Assembly: GCA_019096155.1 (NCBI GenBank)
Contig: JAHCVI010000001.1
Coordinates: forward strand, 2,542,001-2,606,000
Reading direction: 5' to 3'
Length of the DNA: 64,000 nt
Source: Staphylotrichum longicolle
Taxonomy: Eukaryota > Ascomycota > Sordariomycetes > Sordariales > Chaetomiaceae
Shown here: positions 47,168 to 59,804 of the stretch, piece by piece
Layout: the number at the start of each line of letters is the position of its first letter
How positions within the stretch are numbered: position 1 is the stretch's first letter
The notes under the pieces: model-generated
What the model was told of the DNA's origin: nothing
Databases searched by the model: none
What the model saw: only the letters and a program-made list of their open reading frames with translations
Translations under genes and position numbers: made by a program

Positions 47168-48063
47168 CAGAATGGCTCTGGTAAACAGTGCGATGTGCTG
47201 GCGCAGGCGACGAAGCTGAGAAAGGACGTCGGTGGATGGATGTCTGGACAGCCTGCCTTATTCCTAAGAGCCCATCGACCTCATCCAACTCCGAGATGTC
47301 TAATCAGTGTGACGAGTGGTCGCGCCCGATGGAAAGGAAAAAGAACGCCAAAGTGGTGTCAAACAACAGAAAGGTGTGAAGATAATCGGCTCAAGATCGC
47401 GCGGTCGACCGGAAGCGGAACGTCGCGTGGAAGATGGCCGTTCGAGAGTATCAACGTGTCTGTAATTTGGCGAGTGGAGGGTCACGAATGATTCCCGCAT
47501 TCGGTGCCTTAAAGAATAATGCTGAGGGCTTCTCAGGTCGTGATGTTGGGAGACTCGACGAGATTGGAAACTCGATCGGTTGTCGGGGGACCGTGGCCAA
47601 CGGAGATGTCCAAGTGAGGTTCACCGTTGATGGCCGGTGAGAGCGTTTTCACACGTGAGAGAACCGGTCTGCGGTAAAAGTGATAGAGACCAACCCTGAA
47701 GAGGCGGATTTGGGCGATTTTCGCTGATGAGGGCGGAGAAATCTCAGGTTGGCAGCAGGAAGTTGCTCGAGGTTTGAAATGAACCAGAAACGCGAAAGCA
47801 GCTGCCTCAGAAAGCTCAGAAAGGCCCTGCATTTGGCTAGCGCCAACGGGACAGAGAGCACGGGCCAAGGCAGGCAGTGGCACTCGCAACTCGCAGTTGT
47901 CAGCTGCCAGCCCCTCGGCCAGCACTGGCCCAGCATTCGGCCAGATTGACCACACTGGGCCACAGTGTGCCAATTCCAATGACAGTGGCCAGCCCCAAGA
48001 GTTAAGCTCCTCCGAACCGCACTCAGACCGCGACCCTCTTCCCCCCCTTCAGCTGCAGTCAAA
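47168..48063. promoter_or_regulatory. Divergent promoter region
   Basis: This 896-bp gap lies between divergent starts: the acidic protein on the minus strand and delta-COP on the plus strand. No coding sequence or named motif is identified. Confidence 0.5.
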
Positions 48064-49824
48064 ATGGTACATCGCCTCTGCTATTTTGCATCTTTGCCCA
48101 AGGCTGACAAGAACATGGATAGGTTGTCCTTGCTGCGTCCATCTGCACCCGCGGCGGCAAGGCCGTCCTCGCGCGGGCCTTCCACGACATCAAGCGGTCG
48201 CGTATCGAAGCCCTCCTCGCATCCTTCCCGAAGGCGGCCAACTCCGGCACCCAGCACACGACCGTCGAGCAGGACAATGTCCGATTTGTCTACCAGCCGC
48301 TGGACGAGCTGTACATGGTGCTCATCACCAACAAGCAATCCAACATCCTCCAGGACATTGACTCGCTCCACCTGTTCGCCCAAGTCGTCACCAGCACCTG
48401 CAAGAGCCTCGACGAACGGGAGATTCTCCGCAATGCCTTCGAATTGATCAGTGCCTTTGACGAGCTGGTGACGCTCGGATACCGGGAGAACCTCACCATC
48501 AGCCAGATCAAGACGTTCCTCGAGATGGAGAGTCACGAGGAGCGGATCCAGGAGATTATTGCTCGGGTACGTTGGCTCAGGTGGTCGTTGGGAGGGTTTC
48601 AGTCGCTGACGCAGCTGCACAACAGAACAAGGAGCTGGAGGCCACCGAGGAGCGCAAGAGGAAGGCCAAGCAACTGGAGATGCAGCGCAAGGAGACTGGG
48701 AGGAGCGGCCGCGGCGGCGGCGGCATGAGCAGACAACCCGTATACCCGACGTACACCCCACCAGTGCGGCCGGCTGTCACCGAGACATTCGATACCTACG
48801 AGGCGGAGAAGAACAAGTCCAAGTATGCGATGCACATACCCCTGTCGCAGGGGCACAACACGCTGACCGACACAGGTTCAACGCACCCAAGGGCAAGGGC
48901 ATGCAGTTGGGCAAGAAGTCCAAGACCACAGATATGTTCGAGCGCGTAAAGACGGAGCTCGGACCCGTAGACGACACGCCCCTTGTTCCCATCGCCACTC
49001 CGTCCGCTCCTGAGCCTACCGCTGCTTCTCGGATATCGTCGACGTTAGATCGGGATGCTATCCATGTCACGATCAATGAAGCGATCACAGCCAAGATTTC
49101 CAGGGAAGGCGGGCTGAACTCATTCTCCATCAGCGGCGACCTGACACTGCGCGTGACGGACCCCGCGCTCACCAAGGTCAAACTGAACCTCGATGCCACA
49201 CCGTCGCACGGCGCGCAGTTCCGGACGCATCCCAATGTGGACAAGAATGTCTTCAACAGCTCCAAGGCGATTCAGATGGCCAACCTTGCGCGGGGCTTCC
49301 CGGTAAACAACGCCGTGGGTGTGCTCCGGTGGCGTGCGGCCCCCAAGGCCGACGACACAAGCGTGCTGCCCATTACGTTTACCGTCTGGGTCAACAAGGG
49401 CTCTGATGGCAACTGCACGCTGACGGTCGAATACGAGCTGTCTGGCGGCGACACGCTCAAGGACGTCAGCGTTGTTATTCCGTTTACCAGTGCCGAGCCA
49501 TCCATATCCAGTTTCGATGCTGTCTATGAGGTTTCTGGTGACAGCCTGGAGTGGTCGATCGGGACGGTCAGCGACGAGAACCCCAGTGGGGCGTTCGAGT
49601 TCGAGGCACAGACGGACGACGAGAACGAGTTCTTCCCCATGCAGGTGCGGTTCTCGAAGACGGCGCCGTTCGTAGATGTCGATGTAAGTCTTAAACCTTT
49701 GGGTGTCAAAAGGCGTTGGCTAATCAATCCACAGGTCCAATCGGTTGAGCTGCTCGAGCTGAATGAAGAGGTCGCCTTCTCTAAGGAGATCAAGTCGGTG
49801 GCCGACTCCTATCTCATCGAGTAG
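48064..49824 (+). CDS. Coatomer subunit delta (delta-COP, Ret2/ARCN1)
   Basis: Part of the COPI vesicle coat that returns proteins from the Golgi to the ER. The first exon is only the ATG (48064-48066). After a 56-nt intron (48067-48122) the frame continues VVLAASICTRGGKAVLARAF. Further introns at 48567-48625, 48823-48875 and 49684-49734 all join conserved sequence in frame. The product is 513 residues, normal for the family. An N-terminal longin-like domain covers about residues 1-135, a charged helix 140-185 (NKELEATEERKRKAKQLEM), a Gly/Pro linker follows, and the C-terminal mu-homology domain covers about 255-513 (ISGDLTLRV; LRWRAAPKADDTSVLPI; LEWSIGTVSDENPSGAFEF). An exon consisting of the start codon alone is unusual but well supported by the restored N-terminus. 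Confidence 0.95.
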
Positions 49825-50384
49825 ACGAAAAAGAGCCACTGGGTATGGGCGATGATGGTCAGGATTGGGCGCTGGAGCGGGCATGTATCTTTGGTGCGTG
49901 GCGTGCTTAGACACGGTAGGAAAATGTTTCCTTCACATTTAAGAGTTCAGATCTGAAGGTGAATGTTTATTTACGTCTTGGCGCGGAGAAGAAGAGTGTG
50001 TCCCTGACTCCCTTGAGTGTTTTGCTGGGACGGGACACACAGTGCGAAGACCGCTGGTCAATTGTCAACTGCAATTCCTGGTCCAACCCCAGACAAGAAC
50101 AACCCATGAATCAGGGCAAGAACAACCGATGAAGTGATGGAAAACAAACCGTTTCGAAAAGTAGCAAAAGTCGGAAACCTACGTCGCTAAACTTTTGCTT
50201 TTCCTCATTCCGAAGTCAAAACATGGCCTTGAGGCCTCCGCCCGCCCACGTCCAAGCCTGAAAGCGACAAGCTCACTCAGAGCAGCAGCAAACCATACAC
50301 TGGAAGAGCTCAAAACTCGCGTCTCAACTGCAACCAGCGATACTAGCTCGCCGCGAACAAACCCAACCACACATACCAAAAACA
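49825..50384. other. Intergenic region before APC4
   Basis: Includes the 3' flank of delta-COP and the promoter of the next plus-strand gene. Nothing else is supported. Confidence 0.5.
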
Positions 50385-53076
50385 ATGGCCACGGCAGTGC
50401 CCGAAAGGCACATGCCCCCCACGCTCCGCCTCCTCGGCGCCACCACCCTCTCGTCACCCGCCACGGGCGGCCACCTCGCCTGCAACCCGGCCATCGACCT
50501 GACCGCGACGGCCGGCGACGGCGGCACTGCGCTGCACGTCTGGCGGGCGGGCGACCAGCTCGTGTCCAAGATTGGGGAGAAGGGGGCGCGGGTGGAGGGG
50601 CTCAGGTGGAAGGGTGATGGTATGTTTCTCTTCTAATTACCTGTCTCGTCTCTTGGTACTGACGCTGTGTTTCCGTCCGGCTAGGGCAGTTTCTCGCTGC
50701 CGGGTGGAGTGATGGGGTGGTGAGGCTGATGGGGCTGGAGAGTAGCAAAGCGGTGCATGTGTTGCGCGTGTCGGGGGGAGGTGAGGGCGAGAAGATTGGG
50801 TTTATCGCTTGGGGAAGGAATGCCACGGGGGAGAGCAGACGGATGAGTAAGGCGAAGAGGGGGGGCCAGGACAGGAGGGTCTTGCTGGATGGGGAGCACA
50901 CCGGAGATGTCGCGGTGGATTTGCCGCGCGAGTTAACTTTTTTGGAGGTTGAGACGGCGCTGCCAAAGCTGAGCCCATTGCCTGTTTCTGGAGGGTCAGG
51001 GTGAGTGTGCCCTTTTTTTTTGCCCTTTTTTTTTCTTTTCTTGTTGAGACTTGCGAGGAAAACTGACTTGGGGCAGGGACGACACGTTTCTGTTCTCGTC
51101 GACGGCGTCACTGGACTCGGTGTTCCGCCAGAATAAAGCCGAGGATGCGGACGACGTCCATGTGATGGTTGTAGGAACGGCCGACGGCGGGATACATCTG
51201 AGCATCTATGACTCCTTTGCTCTTGGGACAGTGAAGCTTTCGCCTCGCGGTGGTGGCATTTTCCAGCTTTGTGGGCACAGCTCACATCCAGAGACCTCAA
51301 CGCATATGCTCCTGCTCCGTCCGAAGGCTGGAGACGGGACGGCGTTATCTCTTGTGCCTATGGGTCTCACCTTTCTGAACTACTCGCCCGTCAACCTCTC
51401 ACTTCTGGCGTCGAAGACGACAGCACTGCAGAACTTGCTACGGTATTTGAGGCAAACACAGGCACTTATGGTTAGCGAGTGGAAGTCAACAAGGGAACTT
51501 CCAGGGAGGTTCATGGCTAGTGTTGGGGATGACCTCAAGAAGATGCCAAATGGGGAGATGACAGTTGTGCAAGCGTTATATCACACGCTTGTAACGGGCC
51601 ACCTCTTTGAGCCAGTGAAGGAGTGGCTCGTTGATACCCTCGGTGACCGAGTAAGTATTGCCACCACTCACTGAACCTAAACTGCTGACTTCTATCTAGG
51701 GTCACAAGCGTTGGGAGAAGGCCGTGATATCTGGCTTGACAAGTCTCCGCAGTCTGGTCCATGAGAACTTCATGCCGGCGTTGGAGAGATGCGGAGTCAT
51801 TCTCAGCCGGCTGCTCGGGCTTGCCCGTTTTCACGCGTCCGACGACAACATTGGTTTCAATGAGGCGCAAATCATTAAGCTGATGGACATTGTCTCTTGT
51901 CTCATGATGGTTGCACACAAGGTGCTAACAGCCGTCATGGACGAGCTTGAGCACTTCAGTTCCTTCTCAACCTGGCTGCGCCTCGAAATTGACAAGGCAG
52001 GGTCCTCGTCCGTCAGCGAGGAGCTCACCGAAAAAGAAGCAACGATGGACCACCCCAAGGTACTTGCGTACATCCATCACTACCTAGCCAGCAGTCCTTT
52101 GGCGCTCTTCTTCGATGAGGTTGCTAAGGAGGACTACATCAAAGACCAGGAGATGGTGGGGCCGGGCCCGTCTCTTCTGGACCTACTTGACAAACAGCTA
52201 CAGGAGCAAGATGCCGGGCGGCCTTTCATGAGGGTGCTGCCGCGGGTGGACTTTCTCGCGAACTACTTGACTTCGAGGGCTAACACTGTCATTCAGGGTA
52301 TTGCCAACGCAGAGAGGCAGGGCATCCAATTCGGCGAGGCAACCGAGGTATCAATCGGGAAGAAGATATGGAAACACGAGCTTTGGATGAGCCGGCCAAG
52401 CAAAACGGTGAGCTCCGAGTTCTCACGGATTGCAGCACGGGTGTGCGTGACTAACACAACAATCCTAGAATGGTTCGTGTGGGGTTTTCACTGCGATAGT
52501 GCCGGAAGAAGACAAACACAAGAGTACGTCGTCGTATTGCGTTAGGCAGCCTAGAAAGCTAACATTGCCTCAAGTCTACATTCTTCGTTCTCTCACCTCC
52601 CCCGCTGTCGACAGATCAGACTCAACAAAGGTCTGCGGGATTGGACTCCCAGAGGGCGTGTCTATTCTGGACTTCAAGTTCCTTGACGACAAGTCTCTTC
52701 TTGTGTTGTGCAGTCAAAGAGGTGCGCCTTCCAACCCTCGGCGAAGTTGATTGTTGTAACTGACGACCAGATAGAGGAACCCAAATCGGCTCTCTTACGT
52801 ATCGCGTATCAGTCGGCCCGGTTATCGTACAAGGAATATACGGAAGGGCAATGTCCCCCGGCATTGGAGCTCAAGGGCGCGGGGGATGAGGGCATCAGCT
52901 CGTGCTTTGCTTTTGCCCATCTCTCTGGCTTCACCCCGATCCAGATGGAGGTGCAGAGGGCGAGCAACCTGAGAGGGAGAATCCCGGCCAGGGTCTGTCT
53001 TTTGGGGCGTGATAGAGCCATGTACAAGACCTACATGCTCCCAGAAGAGCTGGACACAGGCAGACAGCAAGGTTAA
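50385..53076 (+). CDS. Anaphase-promoting complex subunit 4 (Apc4)
   Basis: A scaffold subunit of the APC/C ubiquitin ligase that drives exit from mitosis. The start is ATG at 50385. Introns at 50620-50684, 51001-51076, 51651-51699, 52408-52468, 52524-52574 and 52722-52774 keep one frame of 778 residues. The N-terminal half is a WD40-like propeller (TAGDGGTALHVWR; QFLAAGWSDGVVRLMGLES; MVVGTADGGIHLSIYD). The middle is the long helical domain of Apc4 (GHKRWEKAVISGLTSLR; VAHKVLTAVMDELEHFSSF). The C-terminal blade returns with FTPIQMEVQRASNLRG and RVCLLGRDRAMYKTYMLP, typical of fungal Apc4. The last intron's acceptor is one AG beyond the first available, chosen because it alone restores EEPKSALLRI. 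Confidence 0.9.
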
Positions 53077-53684
53077 CAGCGATTTCTCTGGGGCTCTCTC
53101 GAGACAGGACTTTTGAATGTCAAGGTAACGGCACAGTTTGGTGTTGGTTTTGTGGACGAGAGGCAGAAAAACCATGTCAGTCTTCCACACATCCCGGCTG
53201 AAGCCAAGAACTTGTGTCTGTCATTGTTGGCTCCCAAGGCCCCCAATAAGTCGGTGATGTTGGTTGCGCCTGATGGCTGAGGGACGGGACTTGAAAAGAT
53301 GAGAGTGGTGCCGCACTGTGCGCCTTTGGGTCCAAGAATAGCATCGAGCTGCAAGTAACGAATGCCGTTACTCTGTAACGTTAGCGGCTCTGCAGCCCCA
53401 CCGCCAGGCTGCATTCAACTGAAACCAAAACGTCATTGGTGTGGTACCAACGAAACACATGCCGCTCCCAACAATCAGCGATCCATCAACGTTCCTGATC
53501 CCCAGTATTCTGGCACATCCCGCCTGTGAACCTCACCGACAATGAGGCTTGGGTAGCTCTAGGTGACTCGAGCGGCTGATAGCGACCGTGTTATGCTACA
53601 TCCCCAATAATTGTGTCGCCCGAAGCTCCCGAACCGAACACCGACAGAGGAAGCACAGCTCCGGCTCCGTTCCCGAATCTCAAG
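53077..53684. other. Intergenic region between APC4 and Sip3-like genes
   Basis: No gene is supported. The Sip3-like frame is open upstream of its ATG to about 53613 but without an ATG, so that stretch is probably 5' UTR. Confidence 0.5.
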
Positions 53685-56600
53685 ATGGCCGAACCAACGG
53701 TCCCGCCGGCAGCCGCGCTACCAGGCCCGAGACCGTCGACAACGCTTCCAATGACAGCACCGTCGTCTGGTCCTAGCCATGCATCCCAACCGCCATCATC
53801 CTCTCAACCCTCTCAGCAGCAGCCACAACCCCCATCTCGATCCTCTCACACCAGCCCTGCCATCCCAGTCACCCTCAACGAAGCCGCCCTCGACTCCCCG
53901 ACCTTCCGCGCCACTGCCACCCACTTCTCCGACCAGCTCGATGCCATCGAGCGCTGGCTCGACAGCTACGCCCGCAGCACCTCCAAGCTCGTCCACGACG
54001 TGCTCGGGCTCGAAGAGACCATCAGCGCCTACCTCGCCAAGATCTCCCCGCCTTCCATCGCCTCCCCGGCCGACTCCCCCGTGCTCGACGCCGACTACAC
54101 CCTCCCGGCCCTTCGCCGCGCGGGCGACGGCGCCCGCGACTGGTGGGCTGGGATCCTCTCGGTCGTGCGCCGCCTCGAGCCCGCGAGCGTCGAGCCCATC
54201 AAGGCGTTTGTGCAGGGCGACCTCAAGACGTTCCGCGAGACGAGGCGCGCCCTGGATGCCGCGCAAAAGACGTTTGACGGCACCCTGGCACGCTACGTCG
54301 GCCAGAGCAAGACCAAGGAGCCGAGCTCCCTGCGCGAGGATGCCTTTGCCGTGTTTGAGACGCGCAAGGCGTACCTCAAGGCGAGTCTGGACTACTGCCA
54401 GATGGCGCCGCAGGTCAGGGCCGGGCTGGACAAACTGCTGGTGAGGGTGTGCGCCGACGTGGGCAGGGAGGTGAGGAGAGCGAGGGAATCGACGGGCGTG
54501 GTTGGGCGCAGTGCGTATGGGGACGAGCTGGAGAGGATACGAGGGTGGGCCAAGGGAGATGATGGAGGGCGTGTTCAAGCGGGAGAGATGCAGATTGCGA
54601 GACGGGATATCGGCGAGAGCACGATTGCTGCGTACAAGCCGTCGCGTGAGCTGGAGGACTACAGCATATCTACGGTGCCGTTCCTAGGGTCTAAGGGCCC
54701 GATGAGCAATGCAGCGCAAGGACCAGGTCGCCGTTCTCCGAAAGCAGGGCTGGTTGTTTCTGCGCGTGCTCTCTGGGAAGCCAGTCAGGACCACCTGGAT
54801 CAGGCTGGTACTATTGCCGCGACGGCGTCTTTGGTGGGCTGGTGCAGGGCCCGCAAGGCGTGCTGCAGGGGGATGAGATTGGAGTGCTGCTGTGCAGTGC
54901 AAGGCCCCGTTCAGGAGGACCGCAGGTTCTGCTTCGAGATCAAGACCAAGACCCAGACCATCATGCTGCAAGCCGAGACGCAAGCGCAGCTGATTGAATG
55001 GCTTGAAGTATTTGAGGTGGCCAAGAAGAAGGCGATCGAGGCCAGCATGGGTAGGGACCAGACCGGCCTTGTTGGCGGTGCCGATCCGGCCTTCTCCATC
55101 ATTCCCCCCTCGATCCCCGATTTCTCAGCCAAGATCCTCGACAACATGGAGGAAGGCGGTGGCGCCCTTGATAGGCAAGGAACACTGCCCGTTCCCGGCC
55201 AGGACCCCAACCTCACCCGAGCCAGTTTCGACGCTCCTCCCCGCCGGGCGATTACCACTCACCTCGGCCGAGAGGACGGCGAGACTGGGCGGGAACATGC
55301 TGCGCGTATCATGCAGAAGCTGGATCTGCACCGCAAAACAACCTTCTCGAACTCGCTCGATGCCTCTGCACCGGTTGGATCAGGATTGATATCGAGCACG
55401 GCGTCATCCCCTCATCTCGGGCACGCTGCCCCCCTGCGCATCCCTAACCCCATGCTCGACCACCAGCCTGGGAGCCTGGCCCCCGTGACGGTAGCCAAAC
55501 CTCCAATCTGGACAAACCTCAGCAAGACCGCCATCCTGGCAAGCGCCAACGCAGGAGCGGTTCGTGGCCTGCCCAGCGCGGTCCTGGCCAACTACTGGGG
55601 AAGCAGTCCTTACACGTCCATGTACTGCCCTAGCTTTTCGACGCCTCACACTCCGAAGCCAGACATGAGTGACCCCTTTGTGGCCACGGCCATGCCACGG
55701 ACCCCGGCCGTTGAGAAGCTGCCCGTGCCGGGCAGTCTGCACAGGAAGACGCTGAGTGTGGATGCCACCGATTTCGACATCAAGGCTCGGGAGCAGGTGC
55801 CATCAGAAAAGTTTCCGGCGAACTACCCGCCTGAACTCAGGGCGCAGTACGCACAGTTTAGGTTGTTTTTCCCCACAGCACCGGTGGAAGACAAACCAGT
55901 TTTGGTGTTCAATGCCGCTTGGTCCAGCGCCTCTGCCGAAGGCAAGGAAGCCGGAATGGCTGGAAACGGGCGGATTTTCGTCACGCCAGACCGCATGTAC
56001 TTCTATGGCCACCAAATGGGCTTGGTCGTGGCATACGCCATCAACCTCGACAGCATCACGGAGCTGACGGCAGCTCCGGGCCGCGACTGCGATTTCATCT
56101 TTTTGCACTTGAACCAGGACATGCCCGACAGCGCGTATTCACGGATCACCATCAAGGTGTTCCTTGAGGATTTCTCTCTGCTTCAGTCCCGTCTCAACCT
56201 CTTGGTTGACGATCTTCAGGCGGCCGAGCCAATGGAGTTGTCTGAAATCATCGCGGCCTTGTCTACTCTGACCAAGGAGCAGGACGACAAGCGGAGCCCA
56301 AGCGTGGAGAGCTGGGAGGAAGTGTCCTCCAACACGCCCGCTGATGATGGCACGCAGTTTGGCAGGCCTGTCTTGAGACGGGTGCATGATTCACACGGTC
56401 GGTCCAGGTCGTCGCGGGGACTGAAGAAGCCGTTACACAAGCTCCAGCTACCCACACGGCCGGTCGTGTACGAGCCTGAAGACATGGGCAAGAGCGTTGC
56501 AGAGCGGCACTTTGAGATTAGCGCCAAATCGTGCTTCCATGTTCTCTTTGGCGACAAGAGCTTCATCTTCCCCAAGCTCTACTTTGAGCGTGGTGCCAAA

Positions 56601-58032
56601 GAGATTGCCCAAGGCCCATGGGAGCTGCAAGATCACGGCCGCATGCGGCGCCAGTTCCAGTTCAAGGTGGACTACGTCGACATGCTGGGCCGCAAGAAGC
56701 CCGGCGACGTTACCGACACACAGACCATCGACATCTTCAACGACCACATTACGTACGTGGTCACTCACATCAAGACGCCCTGGCACCTGCCGCACTCGCA
56801 GGCGTTTAAGCTCGTCACCAAGGTTGTCATCACGCACCTGGCCAAGTCCAAATGCAAGCTGGCCATCTACACCAAGGCCGACTGGTCCAAGGCGCCGCCG
56901 TTCGCCAAGAACATGGTTCAGCGGCAGGCGCTCGACGACGCGGCCAACGACGCTGAGGACCTCGCCGAGGTCGCCACGGACCAGGTGCGCAAGCTCGGCT
57001 CGCACAGCCGCACCAAGCGCGCCATCCAGGTGTACGGCAACGTCGGTCAGCAGACGCAGGTTGTCGTCTTCTCCCCCGAGACCACGGCTGAGGGCCAGCA
57101 GAAGGCCGGTGCCGCGGCCGTCCGCCCGCGCACGCTGACCGACATGATGCTCGAGACGGGCAGGTCGTTTATGGAGAGCGCCATCACCAGCGTCATGATG
57201 TGGGCGTTTGCGGCGGTGAGGCGGATCTTCAAGATCATCACCGCCAACAGGGTCATCCTGCTGCTGCTGGCGGCCAGCGCGGCGTACAACCTGGTCATCG
57301 TCTCGCAGTCCAGCGCCACGTGGTGGGTTGAGCGCAAGTCGGCCAAGTACATGAACCGGCTGGGCGTCGGGCCAAACCTGATGATGAGCAAGGCGATCTA
57401 CCTGGCGGATCTGGACGAGGCGGCCCTAAATCGTGCTACCTCTCTTTCGGGGTCTGATGGGAGTCCATGGTCAGTCGCCCCTTTTTTTTTCTTTTTCCGC
57501 TGGCGTCCTTTTTTCCACTTCTCTCAGCCACTAATGTGAGTTCTTCTATCTCTCTAGCTACACGACTTTCCAGTCTCTCGTCAACGCCACCATCAGCCTG
57601 GACGCGCCTTACCAAGACGCCGTCCCCATCTCGGAGCTCGGCTCGACCACCAGCCAGGTGACTGCGCGCCGGCTGAAGCGGGTGCGCCAGCGCATGGGCG
57701 CGTACCGGCACGATCTGCTGGTCGCCATGAGAGTGGTGAACAAGATTGAGCGCGAGATGGTGCAGTCGGAGTGGGAGAGCTGGCTGGCTGGCGAGAACAG
57801 GCGGTGCGAGCAGGTTCGGGAGTTGTTGGCGAGCGAGGGATCGAATGGTAAGGGGAAGAGAGAGCAGGACGGAGGCGCGCAGAGTGTCTTGTTGGGACAG
57901 CAGGGGGGTGGTGATGAGGGGAGCGGCGAGGGAAAGCGCAAGGCGGCGCTGAGGGAGTGGTTTGCCGGGTATTGCACAAGCTGTGCAGCTGAGCAAAGGG
58001 CTGTTGCTGAGCAGATGGGGGTTGGCTTCTGA
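53685..58032 (+). CDS. Sip3/Lam-type sterol-transfer protein (BAR-PH-VASt-TM), PH domain frame-shifted
   Basis: Lam proteins carry sterol between membranes at ER contact sites. The start is ATG at 53685 (MAEPTVPPAA). One long exon to 57469 is joined by an 88-nt intron (57470-57557) to the last exon ending at 58032; the product is 1419 residues. Domains in order: a Pro/Ser-rich start; a BAR-like helical domain at about residues 70-310; a PH domain at about 340-450; a linker; a GRAM/PH-like region near 740-860 (GRIFVTPDRMYFYGHQMG); a VASt sterol-binding domain at about 950-1110 (FHVLFGDKSFIFPKLYFE; DIFNDHITYVVTHIKTPWH); and one transmembrane helix near residue 1195 (VILLLLAASAAYNLVIVS). Between 54711 and 54907 the long frame does not match a PH domain, but the other two frames do in turn (KQGWLFLRVLSGKP, then WYYCRDGVFGG), returning to frame at VQEDRRFCFE. 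Three shifts of two bases each explain this. Confidence 0.9.
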
Positions 58033-58242
58033 GGTGGGCTCTTGGATGGATACGAGGGTTGGAATGGGGTCTAGCGCCAACTGCTGCCTGTTTGTAGATA
58101 CTACCTTGGTATACTTATTATTTAATCATGACCATCTGCCTTCTCCCCGCGACTCTCTTTCTCAACACGACTCAACCCCATACGATAGCCTTCCACCGCA
58201 CTTCAGCTTTGTGTCGTCAGCTGGACGCCAGGATTACCCAGG
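58033..58242. other. Short intergenic gap
   Basis: A gap of 210 bp between two plus-strand genes. It serves as 3' flank of the Sip3-like gene and 5' flank of the next gene; no motif stands out. Confidence 0.5.
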
Positions 58243-59349
58243 ATGTGCCAGATCTGCGACCGTCTCGGCTTGGTGCTCGAGTCCCCGCCGCCGGAGCCAA
58301 GTGAGGAAGAGCTAGCAGCCGAGGAGGCAGCTCGGGAGGAAGAACGCCAGCGACAGATTGCCGAACTCCTGGCCCAAGGCAAACCTCTCCCTAAAGCGCC
58401 GCGGAGACATTGGCGCAGCCCGCCGAGGAAGGTGGTGGTCGAGCCGGCGCCCAGCCACGACGGCGCCCCGACCTTTGCCGCCTACTCGGCTCCTCTGAGC
58501 ATACTGGACGCCGACCCAGACACCAAAGACGGTTTCAGCGATGGCCCATCCACGAGAGAGCCCATGGAAAGGTACCGCCCCAGGTTCGGGATCCGGATCT
58601 ACGACCCGACGGCCGACGCGACGGCGGAGCGGGCTGCGCTGTTCGCGCGCCGTATTTCAGAGCTTGTGTACCATCTCAACGACAGCGAGACGCTAGAAAA
58701 GGAGCGCATCGAGATCGTCGTGCTGCCACAGCCAGCGTCGGCCACCATGGACCAACGGGCGGCGCGGTGCATCGCGCACAACGAAGCCGAGCGCGCGATG
58801 CGACTGGCCATGCCCGACGCCGCCGCTGCAGCCTCGTGGTACATTGTTGAAGACTTTGTTGCGTACGGCACCAACAAGCAAGTGTGGCTCATCAGCGACC
58901 TGAAAGACTCGTGGGAAGAATCCTTCAGAAAAGCCCATGAGGATCGGGAGCAGCGATGCTGGACGCAACGATGGGGGCGGCATTGGACGGGTGTCAAAGA
59001 AGCCGACGTAGGCGCTGAGAATATATACGGCCACTTTATTTCCGTGGCCTATGACAGGTACCGCTGGGACTCGGAGGACGAAGAGGATGACCCGGAGCGC
59101 GAGTTCCTTGTTGGCCGGTATTGTCTGGAGGTGCTTGGTGAGGCCCTCGCCGACTTCGTAGGACTGAGGGGCAACGGCACCAATTTCTACCACCACGTTG
59201 TTAATGACGGTGTGTTGGGCGCAGAGCTGGAGCTGGCCAGAGCTGCTGCTGCGGGTGTCGAGGTGGAGAGACCAGTAGTCATTCCTTACACGGAGGCTGG
59301 ATACGACTCGCCTGAACATTGGCCTGAATCTGAACGGTTTGAATATTAG
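58243..59349 (+). CDS. Hypothetical protein, single exon
   Basis: An uninterrupted frame of 368 residues from ATG at 58243. The start MCQICDRLGLVLE contains a CXXC pair. A charged helix follows (EEELAAEEAAREEERQRQI), then a basic stretch. The C-terminal 220 residues look folded: ERAALFARRISELVYHLND, RCIAHNEAERAMRLAMPDA, WYIVEDFVAYGTNKQVWLIS, ENIYGHFISVAYDRYRWDS. No signal peptide or membrane segment is seen. Balanced composition, third-position GC bias and the position between clear genes make it real, but I do not recognise the family. Confidence 0.78.
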   Translation: MCQICDRLGLVLESPPPEPSEEELAAEEAAREEERQRQIAELLAQGKPLPKAPRRHWRSPPRKVVVEPAPSHDGAPTFAAYSAPLSILDADPDTKDGFSDGPSTREPMERYRPRFGIRIYDPTADATAERAALFARRISELVYHLNDSETLEKERIEIVVLPQPASATMDQRAARCIAHNEAERAMRLAMPDAAAAASWYIVEDFVAYGTNKQVWLISDLKDSWEESFRKAHEDREQRCWTQRWGRHWTGVKEADVGAENIYGHFISVAYDRYRWDSEDEEDDPEREFLVGRYCLEVLGEALADFVGLRGNGTNFYHHVVNDGVLGAELELARAAAAGVEVERPVVIPYTEAGYDSPEHWPESERFEY

Positions 59350-59804
59350 CGTCAATATTAGTGGCATTTTCCCCTTTGGTCTCGCCTCACAGGTGTTATT
59401 TAGGGCTTGGGTTGTTTTCAAGTGAGCCAGTGTTCAGTAGATATGTAGCCAGGGACTGTGTGTGGTTGCTTTTGAACACACCGCGTGCCAGAGGGAGGGG
59501 TATCGTTAACAACTGTTACTTGTTTCGAGCTATGTCTGGTGATATACTACCTGCCTTTGCAGACGGAGTGCTTGCGGAAACTGGATTTAACTGGTCATTG
59601 TACATTAACAGAGCCACTGCATGCAGGCTGCTGCTGCACTGCAGGATGATGTTTGGGACTGCTCGAGTGCCCCTTGAACCACACGACAACCGGCAGCACC
59701 GACTCGGTATTTTGGTCATTCCCGAGTTCAAGATATGTTCCTCCCATCCCTTGAGGTCTGAGGGAGTCTTCTCTCAAGACACAGAAGATCGGACAACTGA
59801 CACC
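59350..59804. other. Intergenic region before the PLC-like gene
   Basis: The downstream frame is open through much of this stretch, but the protein start is placed at 59805, where the signal peptide begins. The rest has no protein-like signal. Confidence 0.5.
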
